The translations under genes and the position numbers were made by a program. A stretch of DNA of 34,678 nt from Nonomuraea harbinensis (GTDB lineage Bacteria; Actinomycetota; Actinomycetes; Streptosporangiales; Streptosporangiaceae), in contig NZ_JAHKRN010000069.1 of the NCBI RefSeq assembly GCF_019396385.1, forward strand, positions 1 through 34,678, written 5' to 3'. Positions 9,017 through 15,909 of the stretch are shown one piece after another. How positions within the stretch are numbered: position 1 is the stretch's first letter; each line of letters begins with the position of its first letter. Below the pieces are notes generated by a model, which saw only the letters and a program-made list of their open reading frames with translations, was not told where the DNA came from and did not search any database.

Positions 9017-9044
9017 CTGAAACTTTCAGTCGGTTCGGTGAACC
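9017..9044. promoter_or_regulatory. Operator-like palindromes upstream of the alpha-galactosidase gene
   Basis: CTGAAACTTTCAG (9017-9029) is a 13-base palindrome with one central base. Its core GAAACTTTC matches the element described for LacI-type xylanase repressors in Streptomyces. Two bases further lies a second inverted repeat, GGTTC-GGT-GAACC (9032-9044). Both sit just upstream of the predicted -35. The same core occurs before the esterase gene at 20397-20405. A further palindrome, GGTTAACC, is at 8969-8976. Confidence 0.55.
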
Positions 9045-9058
9045 AGTTAAGAAAAGCG

Positions 9059-9087
9059 TTGACGGTGTGGATCAGCGTAGGTAGCGT
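9059..9087 (+). promoter_or_regulatory. Predicted promoter of the alpha-galactosidase gene
   Basis: TTGACG (9059-9064), a 17-base gap and TAGCGT (9082-9087) form a good actinomycete housekeeping-type promoter. The expected start is about 9094, giving a 30-base leader with a GGAGG ribosome site before the ATG at 9125. Confidence 0.55.
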
Positions 9088-9124
9088 CCCCGATCGCGTA
9101 CCCCGCCATCAGCCGGAGGCGTCC

Positions 9125-11578
9125 ATGCGGCTCACCGCCCTCGTCACCGCCCTGCTCGTCGCCGGAGCGACGCTCGTCGCGGCGCCGGTCCAGGCCGCGG
9201 CCTCCGCGCCGCCGACCGCGGGGCCCGCCCTCGCCGCCACCCCGCCGATGGGGTTCAACAACTGGAACGCGTTCGGCTGCGAGGTCAGCGAGACCCTGAT
9301 CAAGGAGACGGCCGACGTCCTGGTCTCCAGCGGGCTCAGAGACCTGGGGTACGAGTACGTCAACATCGACGACTGCTGGTCCCTGCGCGAGCGCGGACCC
9401 GACGGCAGGCTCGTCCCCGACCCTGACAAGTTCCCCGGCGGGATCGACGGCGTCGCGGACTACGTCCACGGCAAGGGCCTCAAACTGGGCATCTACGGCG
9501 ACGCCGGCACCAGGACCTGCGCCGGCTATCCGGGCAGCCTCGGCCACGAGGAGATCGACGCCCGCACCTGGGCCGACTGGGGCGTCGACTACCTCAAGTA
9601 CGACAACTGCAACAACCAGTCCGACGGCTCGCAGGAGGACTACATCCGCCGCTACACGGCGATGCGCGACGCGCTCGCCCGAACCGGGCGGCCGATCGTC
9701 TACTCCATCTGCGAGTGGGGCACCTCCCAGCCGTGGACCTGGGCCGAGGGCGTCGGGCAGCTGTGGCGCACCACCGGCGACATCAGCGACGACTGGTCCA
9801 GCGTCCGTTCCATCATCCGCCAGAACGCCCCTCTCGCCCCGTACGCGGGACCGGGACACTGGAACGACCCCGACATGCTGGAGATCGGCAACGGCGGCAT
9901 GACGGCCACCGAGTACCGCACCCACATGAGCATGTGGGCGATGATGGCCGCCCCGCTGATCATCGGCACCGACCTGCGGGCCGCCTCCGCCGAGACCTTG
10001 GAGATCCTCGGAAACCGCGAGATCATCGCCGTCGACCAGGACCGGCTGGGCGTCCAGGGCGCGGTCGTCTCGGACGAGAACGGCCTCATGGTGCTCGACA
10101 AGCCGCTGGCCGGCGGCGACCGGGCGATCGCCCTCTACAACTCCACCGACACGCTCGCCACGGTCAGCGTCGCCGCCGCCGACACCGGGCTGCGCCGGGC
10201 CGGGGCGTACCGCCTGCGCGACCTGTGGACCGGGCGGACCCTCCAGGCCCGGTCCACCATCTCCGCCGCCGTCCCCGCGCACGGCACCGTCGTCTACCGG
10301 GTGAGCCCGCTGCGCGGCCCCGGCGACGTGCCGCCGTCCGTCGTCGCCGGCGCCGCCCTCGGCACCGTCGTGCCCGCCGACGGCGGCACGCTGACCACGG
10401 CGGTCACCAACCGCGGCGCCGGAGACGTACGCGACGTCAAGGTCACCGTGCGGACGCCCGAGGGCTGGACCGCCACCCCGACCGGCCCCTCCGGCAGCGC
10501 CCGGCTCCGGACGGACGCCGCCCTGGAGACCACCTGGCGGATCGGCGTCCCCGCGACCGCGGCGGCCGGCCGCCACCCGATCGAGATCACCGCCGCCTAC
10601 CGGTGGGGCCGCCGCTCCGCCGGCACGTCGAGCGAGATCGTCGCCGTGGTCGTGACCGCCCCCGGGGACGGCCGCCGCCACCTCAGCACCGTCGCCCCGG
10701 TCAGCACCGTCAACGCCACCGGGCCCGTCGAGGCCGACCAGAGCAACGGCGGGCCGCTGGAGGACGACGGCAACCTCATCACCATCGGCGGCCGCGTGTA
10801 CCAGCGCGGGCTCGGCACCACCACCGGCAGCGAGATCAGCTACTACCTGGGCGGCCGCTGCTCCCGCCTGGTCACCGACGTGGGCGTCGACGACGAGGCG
10901 GCGGCCGGCGCCCCCGCCACGTTCACCGTCCACGCCGACGCGCGCACCGCCGCGACCAGCGGCCCCATGACCTCCGGCCAGGCGCCCGCCACGCTCACCG
11001 CGGACCTCACCGGCGCCGACTGGCTGCGCCTGACCGCCGAGTCCGGCGCGGCGGCGGTCCACGCCGACTGGGCGTCACCGGTGCTCACCTGCGGCGACGT
11101 CCCCGGCGACAGCCCGGTGCTGCCGGTCTCGCGCACCCTGTTCTCCTTCGAGACCGGCACCGACGGCTTCATCATCGCCAACCCCGGCGACGGCGGCACC
11201 GTCGCCCGGTCACCCCTCTTCCACACCCACGGGACGAGTGGGCTCAAGGTGTCCACCCCGGTCGCCGGCAACTGGTTCGGCAGACCGCTGGACGAGCCGC
11301 TCGACCTCACCGGCACGAGCATGCTCAGGTTCGACGTGCGGGCCGGCGAGGTCGGCACCGTCGGCGAGATCGCCATCCAGGTCGGCGAGGACATGTCGTG
11401 GTGCCAGGGCGGCCGGTGGGGCTGGATCGGCCCGCACTCCAGCAGGACCGTCACCGAGCGGTTCGACCAGATCGCGTGCCCGCTCGGCGTCACCCTCGAC
11501 CCGGCCGACGTCCGCGCCGTCTGGGTGTTCCTCAACACCGGCGGCGACGTGCACATCGACGACGTCCGCGCCGAGTAG
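9125..11578 (+). CDS. Secreted GH27 alpha-galactosidase with NEW3, NPCBM and C-terminal binding domain
   Basis: A multidomain secreted enzyme of 817 residues that removes terminal alpha-galactose from galactomannans or raffinose-type sugars. A signal peptide (1-28, ending VQAAA) leads into the GH27 barrel from TPPMGFNNWNAF (about 39). The nucleophile is D160 in YLKYDNC and the acid/base D219 in GDISDDW. An all-beta domain (to about 395), a NEW3-type Ig-like domain (about 405-510) and an NPCBM domain (about 525-665, GGRVYQRGLGTTTGSEISYYL) follow. A last domain (about 670-817) opens with FSFETGTDGF and looks like a carbohydrate-binding jelly roll. The ATG at 9125 was chosen over 9038 because GGAGG and the signal peptide fit it and a promoter lies between the two. 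Operators upstream suggest sugar-responsive repression. Confidence 0.92.
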   Translation: MRLTALVTALLVAGATLVAAPVQAAASAPPTAGPALAATPPMGFNNWNAFGCEVSETLIKETADVLVSSGLRDLGYEYVNIDDCWSLRERGPDGRLVPDPDKFPGGIDGVADYVHGKGLKLGIYGDAGTRTCAGYPGSLGHEEIDARTWADWGVDYLKYDNCNNQSDGSQEDYIRRYTAMRDALARTGRPIVYSICEWGTSQPWTWAEGVGQLWRTTGDISDDWSSVRSIIRQNAPLAPYAGPGHWNDPDMLEIGNGGMTATEYRTHMSMWAMMAAPLIIGTDLRAASAETLEILGNREIIAVDQDRLGVQGAVVSDENGLMVLDKPLAGGDRAIALYNSTDTLATVSVAAADTGLRRAGAYRLRDLWTGRTLQARSTISAAVPAHGTVVYRVSPLRGPGDVPPSVVAGAALGTVVPADGGTLTTAVTNRGAGDVRDVKVTVRTPEGWTATPTGPSGSARLRTDAALETTWRIGVPATAAAGRHPIEITAAYRWGRRSAGTSSEIVAVVVTAPGDGRRHLSTVAPVSTVNATGPVEADQSNGGPLEDDGNLITIGGRVYQRGLGTTTGSEISYYLGGRCSRLVTDVGVDDEAAAGAPATFTVHADARTAATSGPMTSGQAPATLTADLTGADWLRLTAESGAAAVHADWASPVLTCGDVPGDSPVLPVSRTLFSFETGTDGFIIANPGDGGTVARSPLFHTHGTSGLKVSTPVAGNWFGRPLDEPLDLTGTSMLRFDVRAGEVGTVGEIAIQVGEDMSWCQGGRWGWIGPHSSRTVTERFDQIACPLGVTLDPADVRAVWVFLNTGGDVHIDDVRAE

Positions 11579-11626
11579 GGCGCGCTGTGCGACGATGCGG
11601 TGTCGTCCCGCGCCGATCGGAAGCAG

Positions 11627-12040
11627 ATGAGATACGGAGTACGCGAGTTCGAGCTCACGCTGATGCACCGGATGCGCGACGTCAACGCCCCGCGGGTGGA
11701 GCGGGCGCTGCGCGACCTGGGCGCGACCCGGGCCGAGCTGCGGGCCGCGCACGCGCACTGGACCAGGCTGGCGCACGCCGCGCGGGCGCCGAAAGGGCTG
11801 ACGGCGCTGCGGTCGGCGCTCGGCCCGCCGGCCCGTGAGGGCGAGCGGCCGGTCGGCAGCCTGACGTGCGAGGTGGCGTGCTGGGTGCTGCCGTCGTGGC
11901 CGGAGCTGGAGTTCGAGGTGCTGACCGGGCCCGGCGGCGCCCCGCACCACTGGGCGGCCGACTTCCGGCACGACGGCGCGACCTACCGGGCCCGCTTCGT
12001 GTACGGCCTCTACCAGGGCAAGGAACGCGTCACGCGGTGA
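11627..12040 (+). CDS. Hypothetical protein, 137 residues
   Basis: Not recognised. The protein has a basic, helical N-terminal half (ALRDLGATRAELRAAHAHW) and a beta-rich C-terminal half with several tryptophans (VACWVLPSWPELEFEV, APHHWAADF). There is no signal peptide or membrane segment. Codon use matches the surrounding genes. The start is uncertain: the ATG at 11627 has a weak GGAAG close by, while an in-frame GTG at 11600 has no ribosome site. It begins 48 bases after the alpha-galactosidase stop and may be read through from it. Its end overlaps the convergent PP2C-like gene by 11 bases. Confidence 0.6.
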   Translation: MRYGVREFELTLMHRMRDVNAPRVERALRDLGATRAELRAAHAHWTRLAHAARAPKGLTALRSALGPPAREGERPVGSLTCEVACWVLPSWPELEFEVLTGPGGAPHHWAADFRHDGATYRARFVYGLYQGKERVTR

Positions 12041-12740
12041 CGAAGTCGGCGACGAGCACCGTGGCGTCCTCCTCCGGCTCCACCACCGACATCTCGTCGT
12101 ACAGCTGATCCAAGCAGGACGCCGGGGACCGGCCGTCGGCGAACAGGGCGGTCATCCGCTCCGCCCCGAGCGCCGTGACCACGCCGTCGGTGACCACCAC
12201 GATGCGATCGCCCTGGTGGAGCGGCACGCTGCCGACCTCCGGTTCGGCCGTCCCCACCGGGCCGTCCCCGGGCCTCGTCAGCCGCCGCGGCCGCCCGCCC
12301 TTCGCGCAGTACCAGATCGCGCCGCCGCCGACGTGGGCGTAGCGCAGGCGCGGGCGCTCGCCCGCGTCGAGCACGATCAGGTCCAGGCCGGTGGCCCGCT
12401 CCGCCAGGGCGAGCTCGTCGCGGGCCGCCCGCGCGCAGCCGCCCAGATCCTCCTCTTCCGTACCGGCCGTCTGCGGCCGTGCCGCGACCACCGCGCCCAG
12501 GGCCAGCGCGGCCGCCGTGTGACCGCGCCGGCCTCGCCCCCCTCCGTCCGCCACCGCGATCAGCCGCTCCTGGATCACGTAGACGTCGGACGGACGGCCG
12601 TTCGAGCCCTCGTACGTGCCGCCCGCTGCCGACAGCCGCGGCCGTGCCACCGGAATGCCCGGTGGCCACGGCCCCCGCCTGCCACGGACCGCCATCACCG
12701 ACAGGCAGGAGATCAGGATCGAGATCGAGATGAGCGTCAT
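12030..12740 (-). CDS. PP2C-like (PPM family) phosphatase with N-terminal membrane segment, degenerate
   Basis: A protein of 236 residues. An N-terminal hydrophobic stretch (about 3-18) followed by RGRRG suggests a single membrane anchor with the domain inside the cell. The PPM pattern is recognisable: metal-binding aspartate in VADGGGRG (D65), a VVTDGV block near 180, and a closing EDATVLVADF (D225). The strand that normally reads VGDSRAY is VGGGAIWY here, so the usual D-S pair is absent and activity is uncertain. It could be a phosphatase or a phosphoprotein-binding relative. It is divergent from the histidine-kinase operon across 237 bases, so a functional link with it is possible but unproven. 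Confidence 0.72.
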   Translation of the reverse strand: MTLISISILISCLSVMAVRGRRGPWPPGIPVARPRLSAAGGTYEGSNGRPSDVYVIQERLIAVADGGGRGRRGHTAAALALGAVVAARPQTAGTEEEDLGGCARAARDELALAERATGLDLIVLDAGERPRLRYAHVGGGAIWYCAKGGRPRRLTRPGDGPVGTAEPEVGSVPLHQGDRIVVVTDGVVTALGAERMTALFADGRSPASCLDQLYDEMSVVEPEEDATVLVADFVTA

Positions 12741-12803
12741 TGAGGTCCCCCCTCGGCCGCAGTGATCGCGACACGGATCAGTACACGCCGCCCCGCCCGG
12801 GGT

Positions 12804-12831
12804 GGCATGACGGTCGATCAGCCGTCATGCC
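12804..12831. promoter_or_regulatory. 10-bp perfect inverted repeat between PP2C-like gene and kinase operon
   Basis: GGCATGACGG (12804-12813) and CCGTCATGCC (12822-12831) are exact inverted copies with an 8-base spacer. They sit in the divergent intergenic region, which otherwise shows no clear gene. An operator for the local NarL-type response regulator is a reasonable inference. A hairpin in a leader is the alternative. Confidence 0.45.
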
Positions 12832-12977
12832 GCAGGGGGCGCGGACGGCGGAAGGTGCGGGAGTGAGACAGGCCCGAGGAAGGCTGCCATGCGATCCATG
12901 ACCGCGCACCCGGCTCGCCCGCGCCCGGTGCGTTATCGTGAGTGCCGACTTGTGATCTCGTCGCGGGCGGACGGGCG

Positions 12978-14132
12978 ATGGCTCACCTCGGTTCCACGCG
13001 CTACGACTCGGCGGCCAGGCAGCTGGAGCGCACCGCCGCGCGCACCGCTGCCGGCGCGCGCGGCGTCGTCGGCCTGGTCGCGGCCGTCGCCGCGGCGCTC
13101 GGGGCCGCCCCGCCCGTCTCCGCGGCCTGGCTGGCGCCCGCCCTGGCGGCCGAGCTCGGCTGGACCGCCCTGTTCCTGTGGCGGATGTGGCGCGGCACGC
13201 GGCTGCCCGCCTGGCTCGTGGCCGGCGACGTGGCGATCACCGTGGCGCTCTGCCTGGCGCAGCGTCACCTGGTGGCAGGGGAGGCGCTGGCCGGCGGCGC
13301 GAGCTGGGTCGCGGGGCTGGTCACGATGACGATCATCGTGCCCGCCGTCGTCTGGCGGCCCGCGGCGGCCGTGCCCACCGGCCTGGTCGTCGCGGTGGCG
13401 TACCTGGCCGGGATGCGGCTCGCCGACCCGGGGCAGGACGTGACCGTCTCGCTCGGCATCCACCTCGTCCAGGTGCTGGCCATCGCGGTGCTGATGACGC
13501 TGCTGCGCCGCTCCGCCGCCTCCGCCGACGGCTTCCTGCGGGAGAGCGCCAGGGCCGACGTCGCGCTCATGGTCGAGCGGCTGCGCCGCGAGGACGAGCT
13601 GAAGCAGGTCGGCAGCGTGCACGAGACGTCCCTGCACACCCTCACCATGGTCGGGCTGGGAACCTACGACGGGCCCTCGGCCACGCTGCGCGAACAGGCG
13701 TCCCACGACCTGTCCGCGCTCGACCGGCTGCGCGACACCCCCGGCAGGGAAGGCGTGCCCATCGCCCTGGACGCGCTGCTCGACGAGGTGGCCGGGCGCG
13801 CCACCGGGCTGCGGGTGCGCAGGCGGCTCACCCACGAGACCGTGCCGGGGGAGGTGGCCGAGAGCTTCGCCCGCGCCGTCGCCGAGGCCCTGTCCAACGT
13901 GGCGCGCCACGCCGGCGTGCGCGAGGCCGAGCTGACCTCGCGCAGGAGCGGCGGCGAGATCCGCGTGGAGGTCGCCGACCACGGCCGCGGCTTCGACCAC
14001 GACCGGCTGCCGCCCGACCGGTTCGGCGTGCGCGGCTCCATCCTCGACACCATGCGCGCCCTGCCCAACGGCGGCGCCGACATCACCTCCGGCGGCGACG
14101 GCACCCGGGTCACCCTGTGGTGGCGGCCATGA
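12978..14132 (+). CDS. Membrane histidine kinase (NarL/DesK-like HATPase)
   Basis: A sensor kinase of 384 residues. About five hydrophobic segments occupy residues 20-185 and the loops between them are short, so the signal is probably sensed in or near the membrane. A helical linker leads to SVHETSLHTL, with a histidine near 214 as candidate phosphoacceptor. The ATPase domain shows the N box EALSNVARHAG (about 304) and the G1 box VADHGRGFD (about 333), then GVRGSILDTM. The ATG at 12978 was preferred to the GTG at 12942; the ribosome site (GGACGGG) is modest, so the start is not certain. The stop overlaps the next gene by four bases (ATGA), and the partner response regulator ends the operon. 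Confidence 0.85.
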   Translation: MAHLGSTRYDSAARQLERTAARTAAGARGVVGLVAAVAAALGAAPPVSAAWLAPALAAELGWTALFLWRMWRGTRLPAWLVAGDVAITVALCLAQRHLVAGEALAGGASWVAGLVTMTIIVPAVVWRPAAAVPTGLVVAVAYLAGMRLADPGQDVTVSLGIHLVQVLAIAVLMTLLRRSAASADGFLRESARADVALMVERLRREDELKQVGSVHETSLHTLTMVGLGTYDGPSATLREQASHDLSALDRLRDTPGREGVPIALDALLDEVAGRATGLRVRRRLTHETVPGEVAESFARAVAEALSNVARHAGVREAELTSRRSGGEIRVEVADHGRGFDHDRLPPDRFGVRGSILDTMRALPNGGADITSGGDGTRVTLWWRP

Positions 14133-15250
14133 CCGGCGACATCGAGCAGGTCGCGCGGCGCTACGCCCGCTACACGGCGATCGGCGCCGTGGTCATCGCC
14201 GGCGTCTGGCACGTCGGCTACGACCTGACGGTCACGGTCACCGGCTGGCACGACTTCCGCTGGCCCGTGCTCGCGGCCGTCGCCTGGGTGGTCTACACCG
14301 CCGTCGGGGCCGTCGCCGCCGTGGCCCTGTTACGCGGCGCCGAGCCGTCCACCGCGGGGACGGGCCTGCTCGTGGCCGCGACGCTGGCCGTGGACGTCGC
14401 GGTCATGCTCGCCTGCCACCCGCGCGACCTGCTCGGCACCATCGACTGGGGGTGGGGCTCGGTCGGCTGGGTCGGCGTCATGCTGCTGTGGAACCGGCCG
14501 CGCCGGCGGGCCGAGCTCATCGCGTTCCTGGCGGCGAACGCCGGGCTCATGCTCGCCGCGATGGCCGTCACCGGCACGTTCGACCGCGTCTCGGTCGCCA
14601 AGTATCTGGTGGTCGTGGCCGGCAGCATCACCCTGCAGCTCGGCTACAGCGTCGGCTGCCACGCGCTGCGCGCCAGCGCCGAGGACGCGGCGCTGCTGGC
14701 GCGGCGGCTCGCCGCCGACGACGCCTGGCGGATGTCCGCCCAGCGCATCCACGCCGACCGGCTGCGCCGCTACGCCGCCATCCGCGACGTGGCCGAGGAC
14801 CTGCTGGAGCGGCTCGCCGACGGCGCCGACCCCGGCGACGCGCGGGTCCGCGAGGAGTGCACGGCCGGCGCCCTGCGGCTGCGCCGCCTCATCACCGAGC
14901 GCGAGGACGTGCCCGACGCGCTCGTCACCGCGCTGCGCGAGCGCATCGACGCGGCCGAGCGGCGCAAGGTGCTGGTGACGGTCCCGCCGTTCGGCGGCAC
15001 GCTGCCCGACCTGGCCGACCGCGTACGCGAGGACCTGCTCAGAGTGCCGCTCCAGGCGCTGGACGGGGCCAGGTCGCGGGCCAGGGTCACCGTGTCCGCC
15101 ATGTCGACCATGGTGAGCGTGGCCGTCGTGGCCGACAACGACGACCTGCCCGTCAGCCCGGCGCCGGTGCGCGAGGCGAGCGGGGTCGTCATCACCTACC
15201 AGCGGCAGGGAGGGGAGGTATGGGTCAACAGCATCTGGCAGGCCCCGTGA
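14129..15250 (+). CDS. Degenerate histidine-kinase-like membrane protein
   Basis: A protein of 373 residues with about five or six hydrophobic segments (15-190), a basic helical region (MSAQRIHADRLRRYAAIRDVAEDLLERL) and a C-terminal domain in the position of a HATPase. The fold pattern resembles the neighbouring kinase, but where the N box should be it reads VPLQALDGARSRARV, and the G1 region is VVADNDDLPVSP with no DxGxG. It probably neither binds ATP nor autophosphorylates. Translation is coupled to the active kinase (ATGA overlap) and the response-regulator start lies inside its 3' end. A role as co-sensor, partner subunit or inhibitor of the first kinase is inferred. Confidence 0.75.
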   Translation: MTGDIEQVARRYARYTAIGAVVIAGVWHVGYDLTVTVTGWHDFRWPVLAAVAWVVYTAVGAVAAVALLRGAEPSTAGTGLLVAATLAVDVAVMLACHPRDLLGTIDWGWGSVGWVGVMLLWNRPRRRAELIAFLAANAGLMLAAMAVTGTFDRVSVAKYLVVVAGSITLQLGYSVGCHALRASAEDAALLARRLAADDAWRMSAQRIHADRLRRYAAIRDVAEDLLERLADGADPGDARVREECTAGALRLRRLITEREDVPDALVTALRERIDAAERRKVLVTVPPFGGTLPDLADRVREDLLRVPLQALDGARSRARVTVSAMSTMVSVAVVADNDDLPVSPAPVREASGVVITYQRQGGEVWVNSIWQAP

Positions 15251-15909
15251 CGGTCGCCCTGGTCGAGGACCACCAGGTGGTGGTCGACGGCGTCCGGTCC
15301 TGGTTCGGGCAGCCGGGCCCGGTGACGCTCGTCGCCCAGGGGCCCACCATCGAGTCGGTCCGCGGCGTCCACGCCGACGTGCTGCTGCTCGATCTCAACC
15401 TCAACGGCACCATGATCGTCGACCGGATCGGCGACCTGTGCGAGGGCGGGCAGCGGATCATCGTCTTCTCCGAGCACGAGGAGCCGGAGACGGTCCGCGC
15501 CGTGCTGGACGCGGGCGCCTCCGCGTTCATCGGCAAGGGGCGGGCCACCCGCGAGTCGTGCGTCGAGACCATCCTGGAGGTGGCCGCCGACCGGCCCAGC
15601 GTCACCCCGCCGATGGCGCAGGCGATCGCCACCGACGAGAGCCCGCACCGCCCCCAGCTCTCCGACCAGGAGCGGCTGGCCCTCCTCTACTGGTTCCAGT
15701 CCATGTCCAAGGCGTCCGTGGCGGCCCGGATGGGCATCAAGGAGCGCACCGTGCGCCAGTACATCGACCGGGCCAGGGTCAAGTACGCGGCGGCCGGCCG
15801 GCCCGCCCCCACCAAGGAGAAGCTGCTCATCTGCGCCATCCAGGACGGCCTGATCAGCCCGGGGGAGGTGGACGTCTACACCTCGCTGGCCGCCCGTCCC
15901 GACCGGTAG
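15220..15909 (+). CDS. NarL/FixJ-type response regulator
   Basis: A protein of 229 residues. The receiver domain has the acidic pair E16-D17 (LVEDHQ), phosphorylation site D58 (LLLDLNL) and lysine K106 (FIGKGR). A LuxR-type helix-turn-helix follows at the C terminus (LSDQERLALLYWF, MGIKERTVRQYIDRARVKY). Two starts are possible. The ATG at 15220 follows a very strong purine tract (GGGAGGGGAGG) and overlaps the upstream gene by 31 bases. The GTG at 15247 overlaps by four bases in the style of this operon. The first was chosen for its ribosome site. It is the output of the two upstream kinase-like proteins. A 10-base inverted repeat at 12804-12831 is a candidate target. Confidence 0.88.
   Translation: MGQQHLAGPVTVALVEDHQVVVDGVRSWFGQPGPVTLVAQGPTIESVRGVHADVLLLDLNLNGTMIVDRIGDLCEGGQRIIVFSEHEEPETVRAVLDAGASAFIGKGRATRESCVETILEVAADRPSVTPPMAQAIATDESPHRPQLSDQERLALLYWFQSMSKASVAARMGIKERTVRQYIDRARVKYAAAGRPAPTKEKLLICAIQDGLISPGEVDVYTSLAARPDR

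Noticed and set aside
9047..11062. Minus-strand open frame of 671 codons opposite the alpha-galactosidase
   Set aside because: It has low-complexity G/A/V/D composition and mirrors a gene with intact GH27 catalytic residues.
15247..15249. GTG as the start of the response regulator
   Set aside because: It would give the usual four-base overlap, but only weak ribosome-site bases precede it, whereas the ATG at 15220 follows a very strong purine tract. It remains a possible alternative.
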